A stretch of DNA of 64,000 nt from Prochlorococcus sp. AG-402-I21 (lineage in GTDB: Bacteria > Cyanobacteriota > Cyanobacteriia > PCC-6307 > Cyanobiaceae). The stretch's first letter is position 1. The number at the start of each line of letters is the position of its first letter. Shown here piece by piece: positions 22,242-30,821 of the stretch. A program made the translations under genes and the position numbers. Below the pieces are notes generated by a model, which searched no databases, was not told the DNA's origin, and was given only the letters and a program-made list of their open reading frames with translations. The stretch covers positions 62,001 to 126,000 of the forward strand of contig QCHZ01000004.1 of the NCBI GenBank assembly GCA_003216955.1, in the 5' to 3' direction.

Positions 22242-22370
22242 TTAATGATTGATAAACTGATGCACTATCAAGGAGATTAAAACACCTGTCCATATCCCTT
22301 TGAATAGTATTGGATAATTGGTTTGAGATATATCTTTTTCAATTATTATTTGACTTAGGTCTTTATTCAT
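22242..22370 (-). CDS. possible 42-residue membrane protein
   Basis: A minus-strand ATG frame of 43 codons starting MNKDLSQIIIEKDIS with a single hydrophobic stretch (GIWTGVLISLIVHQFI) near its C-terminus. No clear ribosome-binding sequence precedes it. It resembles the tiny single-span proteins common in Prochlorococcus, but coding is not proven. Confidence 0.35.
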   Translation of the reverse strand: MNKDLSQIIIEKDISQTNYPILFKGIWTGVLISLIVHQFINH

Positions 22371-22458
22371 ATTGAGAAGTAGTTTTATTCTTTTATTTTT
22401 ATATTTTACATGATTTATTTATAAAATCTCATATGAATAAATACATGATGTAGTCATA

Positions 22459-22512
22459 ATTTATACAGACTATTAAAACAAAAATTAACTTCTTTTAATA
22501 GTCTGTATAAAT
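22459..22512. repeat. 20-bp perfect inverted repeat
   Basis: Bases 22459-22478 are the exact reverse complement of 22493-22512, leaving a 14-base loop. The arms contain TTTATACAGACTATTAAAA. Neither side shows a good T-run immediately after the stem, so it is not a textbook terminator. It lies in the gene-poor stretch between the cupin remnant and the 88-residue gene. Confidence 0.7.
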
Positions 22513-22691
22513 AAAAAAAGTTTGCACTGTGATTGAAAATTTTAGCTAGAGATGAGAGTTGTTACGGTACCTATGTTTTTGATGATGTTACAGTTCGCTG
22601 AGTATTTAATTACGTCCACTAGCAATATTTGTTATGACGAGATCATAAAAAAAAAGTTATGAATAAATAACTTCGACTTCTAGAAGATCAA

Positions 22692-22958
22692 ATGAGCAAC
22701 TTTAATGATTTTGAAAAAATGATCAATAATTTAAATGAAGAAAAATTATCAGAACTTTGTGAGGAATTTCTTACTAATCATGAGTCTGCGATGAACATAT
22801 TATTTAAATATTGTAGTGATTTTGGATTGATATTTGATAGTCAAGAAATTAAAGATAATATGACAATTATGCATAAGAATGGGAACTTTGATCATATTCC
22901 ATGCTTTGGAATTCAATTATCAGAAAATCAACTATATAAAAAGTTCCATCCTTCTTGA
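22692..22958 (+). CDS. hypothetical protein (88 aa)
   Basis: An ATG gene preceded by AGAAG at a suitable distance. The protein starts MSNFNDFEKMINNLNEEKL and is acidic and helical; a segment ILFKYCSDFGLIFDSQEI recalls, only faintly, the leader-like Nif11 pattern. No membrane segment or signal peptide. It has no close neighbours on its strand, and I do not recognise a family with confidence. Confidence 0.55.
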   Translation: MSNFNDFEKMINNLNEEKLSELCEEFLTNHESAMNILFKYCSDFGLIFDSQEIKDNMTIMHKNGNFDHIPCFGIQLSENQLYKKFHPS

Positions 22959-23313
22959 ATAGTTTTATGATTTTTTTTTAATCTTTTTTAATTTCTAATT
23001 AATATCATTGATTCTATTTTCAGCCATAGAAATATATTTCTTAGAACAATATTTAGCTTTTAAGCTTGACTTTTACTCTTTAGAAGAATATATCATATTT
23101 TTAAGATAAAAACATATTTTGCACAGAATTAATAATTACTTTTTCTATTTTCTTTTCCTAGGCCAATTCGTATTTTTAAAACGAAACAATTTTATGCTTA
23201 TAAGTTTCAATCAACCTGACTAATTCTGAGCTAATGATTTTTATATAAGATTATTCTTGATTTCTTAGAGTATTCAATATTCTAATAGAGTTATGAATGC
23301 TTTTCTGGGATTT
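22959..23313. other. gene-poor AT-rich spacer
   Basis: About 350 bases of very AT-rich sequence. I see no convincing ORF, tRNA, hairpin terminator or repeat here. Confidence 0.5.
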
Positions 23314-23454
23314 TTAAAATGCTGATTTGCCTTGACCTGATCTAAGAAGAAATAAAGTTGGCAATCCTAACAAAATCAGTATCGAAGTAATTAGAATTAT
23401 ATTTATAGTAAACGAACTAACACCTAGTTGATAAGATGCTAACGCAATAATCAT
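23314..23454 (-). CDS. possible 46-residue single-span membrane protein
   Basis: A minus-strand frame from ATG at 23454 to TAA, beginning MIIALASYQLGVSSF. It has a long hydrophobic helix (about 15-37, IILITSILILLGLPTLFLL) and a short positively charged tail RSGQGKSAF. The shape is like small photosystem subunits or Psb30-like proteins, but no motif allows a specific name. No clear ribosome-binding site. Confidence 0.5.
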   Translation of the reverse strand: MIIALASYQLGVSSFTINIILITSILILLGLPTLFLLRSGQGKSAF

Positions 23455-23562
23455 TGTTTTGAAGTCGAAATGAATTTACTCTAATTATATTTTTTAAAAA
23501 TTATTTTTTTCTTATTAGGTTGTAGGAATTATTTTCTAATGCATGGCGTGTTTCTTATTATT

Positions 23563-23850
23563 CTAATTTATTTTCCCCTTGGATTCACCTTGTATTTCTT
23601 TCTTTTTCTTTAGAGCTTCTTTTTCGATTTCTTTTTTTGCATCTGCTTCTTTCTCCGCAGCAATTTTTGCAGCCAATGCAACTGATTCTTCATGAGCTAT
23701 CTTCTGATCTAGTTGTCCTGTTTCTCTCATCCATTGATTCAAACTGACTTCCTTACCAGTTGCTTCGCATTCTTTCTTAAATCTTAGGAAGGGAAACCAG
23801 TGATGATTTGCAGTTTCAGGGTTGCTTGCATTTAAACTATCTTCAGCCAT
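23563..23850 (-). CDS. hypothetical charged coiled-coil protein (95 aa)
   Basis: Starts MAEDSLNASNPETANHHWFP. The first half holds an aromatic segment (HHWFPFLRFKKECEATG, VSLNQWMRETGQLD); the second half (about 50-95) is almost only Lys, Glu and Ala and should form a long helix. No signal or membrane segment. Function unknown; it stands alone on its strand. Confidence 0.6.
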   Translation of the reverse strand: MAEDSLNASNPETANHHWFPFLRFKKECEATGKEVSLNQWMRETGQLDQKIAHEESVALAAKIAAEKEADAKKEIEKEALKKKKEIQGESKGKIN

Positions 23851-24078
23851 TTATACGGATTGAAGCTTTTCTGATTATCTAATAATTGCTGAAGGTCATG
23901 TTGATTTATTTTACTAGATTGAAGTTTTTTTTATACTTTAAAATGCTATGTGATTTTTGTTACTTCAAAATAGTAAAGATTGAAAAGTTCTTTGAATAAA
24001 TAGCAATATTGTTTGGTTCTTTTTTGTATATAGATTTTATTTTTTATCTTAATTTAGGAAGATTAATAAAGCTTGATT

Positions 24079-24306
24079 ATGGAATCTTCATTAGCTCTAG
24101 CAATTATCTTGACATTTGTTGGGATAATTATTTTTATATTAATTTCAAAAAATGATCTTGGTGTCAAAACTTTAAAGAAAGATCCAGAAGCTCATACGAC
24201 TCTGATTGGATCAGTTGCTAAAGGCATTCCTGGAACTGATATCTTAGAGACAGACAATGTCAAAATCACAAAAAATTCAACTAAAAATGCATTTCACAAC
24301 GAATGA
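24079..24306 (+). CDS. hypothetical protein with N-terminal membrane helix (75 aa)
   Basis: I start at ATG 24079, not at the TTG two codons earlier. Residues about 4-23 (SLALAIILTFVGIIIFILI) form a single membrane helix, followed by a soluble tail with KTLKKDPEAHTTLIGSVAKG. Its TGA stop begins the first arm of a nested inverted repeat. Family not recognised. Confidence 0.55.
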   Translation: MESSLALAIILTFVGIIIFILISKNDLGVKTLKKDPEAHTTLIGSVAKGIPGTDILETDNVKITKNSTKNAFHNE

Positions 24307-24379
24307 AGCTTCAATTGAGGAACTTATTTGGTCATTGATTTTAAATAAGTTGATCTAGAACTTATCAATTGAAGCTTCA
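24304..24379. repeat. nested inverted repeats after the 75-residue gene
   Basis: The outer arms are 24304-24318 and 24365-24379 (15 bp, perfect). The inner arms AACTTATTT (24321-24329) and AAATAAGTT (24343-24351) also pair perfectly. The element could fold as a long imperfect hairpin in RNA. There is no T-run, so a processing or stability element is as likely as a terminator. Confidence 0.65.
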
Positions 24380-24516
24380 GCTGCAACATCAAGTTTCTAT
24401 CGAACTGAGGATGGTATTGAATGTTCAGTCAGGGGAAAAATGGAGATTTGATTGCTAATTGTTATTCCGAATCTGATCGTATGGGTAAGCGATGTTGGAC
24501 TATAGATCTTAAGTGA
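24359..24516 (+). pseudogene. possible frameshifted remnant of a small gene
   Basis: Two neighbouring frames look coding. One reads AATSSFYRTEDGIECSV up to about 24435. The next, after a shift near the A-run at 24437-24441, reads GKNGDLIANCYSESDRMGKR and then CWTIDLK to TGA at 24516. Cys/aromatic content is similar on both sides, suggesting one ORF broken by a one-base change. A short intact ORF from the ATG inside GAATGTTC is the alternative. Confidence 0.3.
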
Positions 24517-24955
24517 TTGTCTGAACTTAATGTCCTACGTTTTCTCTCTCCCATGACAAAATAACAATTATTTAGCTTTACCTTTTTAACAATTAATTTC
24601 TTAATTTATATTTTTATATTAAATCATATTTTGAATCCCCCTTGATTTCGTTCCATAAATCTCTTATTGAAAGATTAAAACCATTTAAATCATGGAATTT
24701 CCTCGATTGGTTAATTCTTTCTTAAATGATTTTTCCTATGGAGTCATTTCTCTAGGCGAATAAGTCATGTGTTTAGTGCATATAAATTATTCTTGTAATT
24801 TTTCACATGGTTTGATTAGTGATAGTTACTACAATAAAAGAATTGTTAATAGCTAACTCAGGCAAAAAAAATTCTCCATTAGAAGAAATCACGTAAGTTG
24901 CTTTTTCACTTTTTATTTAGGTCTTCCTTTTGGTTTCATGATTATTTAGCTATCG
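24517..24955. other. gene-poor spacer
   Basis: About 440 AT-rich bases. The only open frame of note is a 25-codon GTG frame at 24819-24896 (TIKELLIANSGKKNSPLEEI), too short to call. No repeat or RNA gene is evident. Confidence 0.4.
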
Positions 24956-25702
24956 CTAATGTTTATCAAGCTGATTTAGAAATTTTCTACTTCTCTCATG
25001 CCTAGCATTTGAAAAGAAAATATTTGGCGGAGATGTTTCTATGACTTTACCTGAATCCATAAATAAAACTTGATCACTTACGTCTTTGGCAAAGCTAATT
25101 TCATGCGTTACTACAACCATTGTCATTCCTTGCTCTGCAAGTCTTCTCATTGCATCGAGTACTTCGTTCACTCGCTCTGGATCTAGAGCACTAGTGGGTT
25201 CATCGAATAAAAGTAATTCAGGCTTTAATGCTAACGCTCTAGCTATGGCTACTCGCTGCTGTTCCCCTCCGCTAAGTTGACTTGGATATTTTTTGGCATG
25301 AGAGTCTATTCCCATTTGACTCAAGAGATACATGCCATATTCTTCTGCTTCAATTTGACGACGTTTTTGCACATGTATTGGGGCGAGAGTGATATTTTCA
25401 AGAATAGATAGGTGAGGGAATAAATTGAATTGTTGAAATACCATACCTACTCTTCTTCTTATTTTTTGAATTTTTCTTTCATCATGAGTGGAATCAATTT
25501 TTATTCCTAAAATATTTAGTTCTCCGTTATCAAAAGCCTCAAGACCATTAAAAGTACGAATTAGAGTGCTTTTCCCTGAGCCTGAGGGACCCATGACTAC
25601 TAGAACTTTCCCTCGATTAACTTTAAGAGAAACATTATCAAGAGCTCGTAATCCTTTTGTGTACGATTTCGTGAGATTCTTCGCAATAACAATAGGTTCC
25701 AT
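24956..25702 (-). CDS. polar amino-acid ABC transporter, ATP-binding subunit
   Basis: A 248-residue GlnQ/AapP-type ATPase. Walker A is GPSGSGKST (38-46), the ABC signature is LSGGEQQRVAIARALA and Walker B is LLLFDEPTSALDP, followed by the H-loop VVTHE. It energises uptake through the two permeases encoded just upstream in the same operon; the gap to the permease gene is 6 bases. With the lipoprotein gene at the head, the set resembles the general amino-acid (Aap/Bzt, cyanobacterial Nat-II) transporters. Confidence 0.92.
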   Translation of the reverse strand: MEPIVIAKNLTKSYTKGLRALDNVSLKVNRGKVLVVMGPSGSGKSTLIRTFNGLEAFDNGELNILGIKIDSTHDERKIQKIRRRVGMVFQQFNLFPHLSILENITLAPIHVQKRRQIEAEEYGMYLLSQMGIDSHAKKYPSQLSGGEQQRVAIARALALKPELLLFDEPTSALDPERVNEVLDAMRRLAEQGMTMVVVTHEISFAKDVSDQVLFMDSGKVIETSPPNIFFSNARHERSRKFLNQLDKH

Positions 25703-25708
25703 GAATTA

Positions 25709-26743
25709 TCAGAAATTGGCTTGATTAATGGTCATTCTTTGTTCAAGATGTCTTGCCAAAACAGCCATAATTGTACAAACCATCCAATAGACACATGCTA
25801 GCCAAACATAAACTTCAATGTATTGACCAATAAATTCTGGATTAGCAAGGATACTTCTGCCTACACCTAGCAACTCCACTAGTCCTAAAATAGCCATTAG
25901 AGATGTATTTTGAAATAGACCAATAGATTGATTTGTGAGAGCTGGTAAGGCAATACGTAAAGCTTGAGGAATTAATATGAATTGAATGATTTGGTATTGA
26001 TTAAGACCAAGACTATTTGCTGCTTCTATTTGAGTGTTTGGTATTGACTGTAGTCCGCCACGAATATCTTCCGCTATGTAGGCAGAGACAAATAGAGTAA
26101 ACGCAAAGATAGCTCTCCAAACACGATCAATTTCTATCCCAACTGGGAGAAATAAAGGTATTAGTAGTTGTCCAAAGAAAAGTACTGCAATAAGAGGAAT
26201 TGCTCTCATTACATCTATATAGATTGAACTTAGCTTCTGAATTAATGGTAGTGAACTCTGTCGACATAGTGCCAAAACTATTCCAAAAGGTAATGATAGT
26301 AACGAGCTGCAAACAGTTAACAGTATAGTGAGAGTTAATCCACCCCAATGCCTACTCATTATAGGTGATAGGCCAAGCCCGCCATAAAGTAAATATAGAC
26401 CTAAGGGTATTGTTCCTACCCATACTATTAGTAGATTTTTACGTAGCCATTTCCACTCAGGTCCGCAAAGAGTAAAGATGCTGAGTAAAAGAAGGCTAAT
26501 CATCCAAGTAGCAGGTCTCCATTGTTCATTAGGTGGAAAACTGCCAAATGCGTATAAAGGTAGATTTGATATTACAACTTTCCAATTAGCCTTAAATAGC
26601 AACCATGCAAAAGTATTAGAAATAGCTACACTAATAAATAATATAATAAGTAAAGTAATTATAGTATTGAATAGATTTGAAAATAAAGTTTTCTTTAGAT
26701 TCTTTAAGAAAAATATTGTTGAACTTATGTCGATTTTGAACAT
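25709..26743 (-). CDS. amino-acid ABC transporter permease (AapM-like)
   Basis: A 344-residue inner-membrane protein with multiple hydrophobic helices. The cytoplasmic EAA loop that contacts the ATPase is EAANSLGLNQYQIIQFILIPQALRIALP, and the HisM-type start of the domain is TILLTVCSSLLSLPFGIVLAL. Length and the long N-terminal region fit the second permease of the Aap/Bzt class. It lies 3 bases after the other permease and 6 before the ATPase gene. Confidence 0.9.
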   Translation of the reverse strand: MFKIDISSTIFFLKNLKKTLFSNLFNTIITLLIILFISVAISNTFAWLLFKANWKVVISNLPLYAFGSFPPNEQWRPATWMISLLLLSIFTLCGPEWKWLRKNLLIVWVGTIPLGLYLLYGGLGLSPIMSRHWGGLTLTILLTVCSSLLSLPFGIVLALCRQSSLPLIQKLSSIYIDVMRAIPLIAVLFFGQLLIPLFLPVGIEIDRVWRAIFAFTLFVSAYIAEDIRGGLQSIPNTQIEAANSLGLNQYQIIQFILIPQALRIALPALTNQSIGLFQNTSLMAILGLVELLGVGRSILANPEFIGQYIEVYVWLACVYWMVCTIMAVLARHLEQRMTINQANF

Positions 26744-26746
26744 GAA

Positions 26747-27646
26747 TTAACTATATTTGCGTGATTTTAAAATCAATCTATTTATGATTTCCATAGTATT
26801 TGTTATCAATAGATTTAATAACAAGAAACTAACAAGCAATATGATAAAACACTCGATAGCTCTTCCTGTTTGATTTATAATAGTATCATTAATTGCGTAA
26901 ATATCTGAATATCCGACAGCGATTGCTAAGGTGCTATTTTTAGCAAGGTTAAGATATTGACTTGTTAATCCTGGAATTATCGCTGGTAATGCCTGTGGAA
27001 GTATTATACGGATAAGTCCTTTTTTTTCTGAAAGTCCTAAGCTTCTAAATGCTTCCCATTGCCCTCGGGAAACAGAAAGAATGCCTCCGCGGATTACCTC
27101 TGCTATGTAAGCACTAGTGAAGATAGTTAGCCCGAGTGATAATGCTAGAAACTCCGAGGAAAAAATTAATCCTGAAAACTCTATTCCTTGATTTGAAACG
27201 TAAAATATATTTTTTATTTGAATAAATATATTGTCTTTTAAACCTAAGAATCCAACAAAATACCAAAACATAAGTTGAAGTAAAAGAGGAGTTTGTCTGA
27301 CTATTGTTATGTAACCAGCCGAAATGAGACCTAGTAATGAGTTTTTACCTGTTCTTGCAAAACCTATTAGTGTTCCCAAGAAAGTAGCTAATATTAATGA
27401 TGAGACAATAACTTTAAGACTGTTGAGCCAACCTATAAATAATGCCCAGGCATAGCTATCTGAGGAGGTATAAGGTAAAGGGTGTTCCGCTAAAGCAAAA
27501 CTTGCTGGTTTGAAAAGCCAGCTAAAATTAAAACCAAGACCTGTTCTTATTAGATTTATTGTTAAATTATTAATAAGTATCCCCATCAAACCAAAAAAGA
27601 TAATACATATTCCAAATTGCAGAAATACTTTTTGATTTATTTTCAT
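26747..27646 (-). CDS. amino-acid ABC transporter permease (AapQ-like)
   Basis: A 299-residue membrane protein if started at ATG 27646, where GGGA lies just upstream; a TTG at 27658 in frame is the alternative. It has an N-terminal helix and the HisM-type domain with FLGTLIGFARTG and SAGYITIVRQTPLLLQLMFWY. The EAA loop is EAFRSLGLSEKKGLIRIILPQALPAIIPG. It pairs with the AapM-like permease as a heterodimeric channel. Confidence 0.9.
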   Translation of the reverse strand: MKINQKVFLQFGICIIFFGLMGILINNLTINLIRTGLGFNFSWLFKPASFALAEHPLPYTSSDSYAWALFIGWLNSLKVIVSSLILATFLGTLIGFARTGKNSLLGLISAGYITIVRQTPLLLQLMFWYFVGFLGLKDNIFIQIKNIFYVSNQGIEFSGLIFSSEFLALSLGLTIFTSAYIAEVIRGGILSVSRGQWEAFRSLGLSEKKGLIRIILPQALPAIIPGLTSQYLNLAKNSTLAIAVGYSDIYAINDTIINQTGRAIECFIILLVSFLLLNLLITNTMEIINRLILKSRKYS

Positions 27647-27664
27647 TCCCACAATCAATTGTTT

Positions 27665-28726
27665 TTAGTTAAACGGCGGTGAAATATGTACACCTCCTTT
27701 GTAATACAACTCATTTTGTCCTCTTGGAATAGGGACCTCGCTATTTTCTCCTAAATGTCTTTTGTAAATCTCTCCATAATTGCCAGTTGAGCTGATTACT
27801 TTAACTACGAAGTCATTGCTAAGACCAATTTTTTCTCCTAATCCTCCATCAATACCTAGAAATCTTCTTAGAGGTTTTAATTGAGGATTATTCTTTGCAA
27901 TTTGTACTTTTTCATCAATATTTGCCTTTGTAATCCCTTGCTCTTCTGCCGATATAAGGGCAAAGACAACCCATCTCATTGCATCAGCTAGTTTCTGATC
28001 TTGGCCATCGGAGGCGGGAGCAAGAGGCTCCTTGCTCAATACATCATCAAGAATAATATGTTCTTTTGGATTATTAAAACCAGATCTGGCTGCGGCTAAT
28101 TGTGAACGATCAGAAGTCATGGCTGAACAACGACCCTGTAAATAACCAGCAACTACTTGATTAAGGTCTTGATATTTGATTGGTGTATAGGGCAGTGAGG
28201 CACTCTCAAAAGCATCATTGATATTTTGCTCAGTAGTTGTACCTGAGCCTACACATATAGATTTATTCGCAAGATCTTTAAGACTACTAATTTTACTTTC
28301 TTTCTTTACCATTAATCCCTGGCCATCATGGAAAACAACTGGTGCAAAAGTTAATCCATTTCCTCCTGAGGAATCTCTACTGAGAGTGAAAGTTGTATTT
28401 CTTGATAATAGGTCGATTTCCCCAGTTTTAATAGCAGTGAATCTCTCTGCTGCAGTGAGAGGTCTATATTGGATTTTTTCTGAATCTCCTATAATTGCAG
28501 CAGCAAATGCTTTACATATATCGACATCTAGTCCTTGATAACTACCATCACTTTTAAGAAAACTAAATCCAGGAATCTTTCCACTTACTCCACAAATTAA
28601 TTCATTGCGATTTTTTATTAGGTTTAGCCTAGAGCTATTGTCTTGATTTGATGTCGCACAGCCAGCTAATAGAGCTGCGAGACCAACTATTCCTGATACC
28701 AATCGACGCATAATTTTTTTGATCAT
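27665..28726 (-). CDS. amino-acid ABC transporter substrate-binding lipoprotein (AapJ/NatF-like)
   Basis: A 353-residue periplasmic binding protein with a lipoprotein signal: MIKKIMRRLVSGIVGLAALLAGC, lipobox LLAGC with C23. Family marks are RNELICGVSGKIPGFSF, GLDVDICKAFAAAI, RPLTAAERFTAIKTGEIDLLSRNTT and TSDRSQLAAARSGF. This sub-family binds a range of neutral and acidic amino acids. It heads the four-gene operon, 18 bases before the first permease. No clear NtcA site (GTA-N8-TAC) was seen in the upstream spacer. Confidence 0.9.
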   Translation of the reverse strand: MIKKIMRRLVSGIVGLAALLAGCATSNQDNSSRLNLIKNRNELICGVSGKIPGFSFLKSDGSYQGLDVDICKAFAAAIIGDSEKIQYRPLTAAERFTAIKTGEIDLLSRNTTFTLSRDSSGGNGLTFAPVVFHDGQGLMVKKESKISSLKDLANKSICVGSGTTTEQNINDAFESASLPYTPIKYQDLNQVVAGYLQGRCSAMTSDRSQLAAARSGFNNPKEHIILDDVLSKEPLAPASDGQDQKLADAMRWVVFALISAEEQGITKANIDEKVQIAKNNPQLKPLRRFLGIDGGLGEKIGLSNDFVVKVISSTGNYGEIYKRHLGENSEVPIPRGQNELYYKGGVHISPPFN

Positions 28727-29062
28727 TCAATTTGATTCTCGCCAGGTTTTTCTATTTCCTAGGCAATTAAAGAAAATCTTTTACTTTTTCTTCATTGAAA
28801 GTTATGATCCCAAAAATAAAGCGTGATGAAATTTCTAAGCGTATTTTTGTGAATTTAAATTTATTTCTAAAGATAGAAAATTAGTCTTTATATATAAATA
28901 AATAATCTGAAATTAACGATATTATTTCCTGTTAATGAATCTGCATTACGTTCACCCCTCATGACCTAATAGTTAATTTCATCTCTACCAAATGATTTGT
29001 GTGTAAAAACTGGGGCTGAAAAAGTTTAGGAACTTTTCTAAAAATGAAGAAAGGGATTTTTC
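28727..29062. other. upstream region of the amino-acid transporter operon
   Basis: About 340 bases of AT-rich spacer that must hold the operon promoter on the minus strand. No ORF, tRNA or strong hairpin is evident. Confidence 0.4.
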
Positions 29063-29266
29063 TTATTGAATATTTTTCCCAAAAGTATATGTATTTATAA
29101 AGAGGATGTTTTGTGGAACAAGGTCTTTATTCTTTATGCATTTAATCCATTCTCTGTATTCTTGACCAATAGCCAACTGATCTCCAGTATTTAGATGGTC
29201 GGTTCTTTTAAGCATATGACATATAAGATCTGTCATCGTTTCCTCGACAGATGGATGAAATACCAT
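29063..29266 (-). CDS. hypothetical protein (67 aa)
   Basis: A minus-strand ATG frame starting MVFHPSVEETMTDLICHML; an internal ATG at MTDLIC could be the real start. The middle segment LAIGQEYREWIKCIKNKDL is helical and charged. No membrane segment. Family unknown. Confidence 0.45.
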   Translation of the reverse strand: MVFHPSVEETMTDLICHMLKRTDHLNTGDQLAIGQEYREWIKCIKNKDLVPQNILFINTYTFGKNIQ

Positions 29267-29621
29267 TGGCTAAAAGTAGCTAATCTAAATTACCTTCCTA
29301 GAATAATTTGTAAACTTCCAAAAATTTGGCTATGAGTAATCTTAATGTTTTAATGAATTTAAGTAAGCCTCTTGCCTGGATGCTATCTAAGCATCTAAGA
29401 GCTTTTTAATATATATCTATTAAAAGTAGTTGAATTCAATTTAATCTTAATTGAAACCAAATCTTAATTTATGCCTTTGGCTTTTCTATTGTATGATCAG
29501 TGAATTATATATATTCAATCTTAAAGGTGAATCAACTTTTATTACATTAAAATTCCTTTATTATCTATCTTGCTTGAGAATGGAAAATATGGATTCCTAA
29601 TAAGATTTCAAACATTTGGGT
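29267..29621. other. gene-poor spacer
   Basis: About 350 AT-rich bases between divergent small genes. I see no supported gene, tRNA or repeat. Confidence 0.4.
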
Positions 29622-29912
29622 ATGAAAAATTTCAACACAAAAAAAATAATCAGAGCTTTATTAGTAATAGCTTGTCTTGCGTTCTCTTTGTTTATTGGTT
29701 TTATAATTAGTATTAATCTTATAGTAGATCCTATTATCTATTGGCTTGCTTCGACTGAATTTGCCAGGATATTTATAAGTTGTATTATATCTTGGTTAGG
29801 AGTGTCGTCATTTTTCGATTTATTTTATAAGCGTTATAGGCGTAATAAGAAATTGAAAAGGTTTAATGCTCTTAATATCCCTTATCCTAGGACTTTTAAG
29901 GGTAGGAAATGA
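29622..29912 (+). CDS. hypothetical membrane protein (96 aa)
   Basis: Started at ATG 29622; a TTG two codons earlier is less likely. Two hydrophobic helices (about 10-32 and 44-64) are followed by a very basic tail with KRYRRNKKLKRF and PRTFKGRK. The design suggests a small inner-membrane protein with a cytoplasmic positive tail. Family not recognised. Confidence 0.55.
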   Translation: MKNFNTKKIIRALLVIACLAFSLFIGFIISINLIVDPIIYWLASTEFARIFISCIISWLGVSSFFDLFYKRYRRNKKLKRFNALNIPYPRTFKGRK

Positions 29913-29956
29913 GTATTTAAAAACTAACCAATTATCACAGCCTTAAAATACTTCAT

Positions 29957-30319
29957 TTATTTTTCAGAGGAAGGTTGGGCGAATATATAAAGATTGTAGA
30001 AAGGAATAAATGAACAAAATGCCCATAAAACTAAGTTTTCTTTGCCTATATCTCTAAGCCTTCTGATTAGCAAAGCTATAAAAACCAAAAAAGATGGAAT
30101 GCTATACAAATAACTCCAGTCATATCCCTCAGCGATGGTATAAAAATCATTTGGATCATTGGCAAGGTTGTTATTAGATAGTATTGAAACCACAGCTCCT
30201 ATTAATCCATCCAGGATAAAAAAGTGCCAAAAAGGTATTCTACTTGTTTTATCTTTGTAATTAAAAATCTGACTCCAAGCCAGAAAGTAATTTGAAAGAA
30301 CTCTCTCTAAAAAATTCAT
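29957..30319 (-). CDS. DUF805 family membrane protein
   Basis: A 120-residue membrane protein with the DUF805 layout: an N-terminal helix ending in KDKTSRIPFWHFFILDGLIG (the RxxFW-like segment), then a second and third hydrophobic span, and LIRRLRDIGKENLVLWAFCSFIPF matching the usual RRLHDIGKS-W motif. Function of the family is not established. Monocistronic. Confidence 0.78.
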   Translation of the reverse strand: MNFLERVLSNYFLAWSQIFNYKDKTSRIPFWHFFILDGLIGAVVSILSNNNLANDPNDFYTIAEGYDWSYLYSIPSFLVFIALLIRRLRDIGKENLVLWAFCSFIPFYNLYIFAQPSSEK

Positions 30320-30400
30320 CCTTATTCTTATATGTATAAATAATTATGTAAGATCCTACTCTCAAAAGGCTCTAAAGTTTTTTATCTCATAAATAAAATA

Positions 30401-30610
30401 ATGAACCGTATTTTTCTCATGGCTCTATCTTCTTCTCTTATATCTCCGATGGTAGTTAACTCTGATGATCGAATTTATGAAGTTAAGAATATTTGTGGAC
30501 GATACTATGCAGTCGAAATTAACGGTGATGAGGTCGCAAGTTTATTAGGCTTAAAAGATTCTGGCAGGGTCAGCTCAAGGGTAGAGCAGTACTGCAATTT
30601 CTTTCGCTAA
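30401..30610 (+). CDS. hypothetical exported protein (69 aa)
   Basis: Begins MNRIFLMALSSSLISPMVV, a probable short signal peptide, then about 48 mature residues with two cysteines (NICGRYYAVEI and VEQYCNFF) that could form a disulphide. Conserved-looking core EINGDEVASLLGLKDSGRVSSR. No family recognised. Confidence 0.5.
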   Translation: MNRIFLMALSSSLISPMVVNSDDRIYEVKNICGRYYAVEINGDEVASLLGLKDSGRVSSRVEQYCNFFR

Positions 30611-30821
30611 GCTTCTTGATTACTTGATTATGCTTTCTGTTCTTGTAGCCCTTTTACATATTTCGTAGTTGATGTAACTGTTGAAATAGAATGTATGAGC
30701 TATTGAGCAATGATAGATTTTATTTATAAATTTCATGTTTAAGCTTTGAAAAAGATCATGAGGACTAAGGGGGGGTAATATTTGTGAGTTGGCTTTAGTT
30801 ACGGACGTGAGGAAGTAAGCT

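Noticed and set aside
22558-22662. 36-codon ATG frame (MRVVTVPMFLMMLQFAEYLI...) upstream of the 88-residue gene
   Set aside because: No ribosome site and no recognisable pattern; not enough to separate it from chance.
22692-22958. Nif11-type leader peptide gene
   Set aside because: The resemblance is limited to one short segment, there is no Gly-Gly leader cleavage motif and no modification enzyme nearby.
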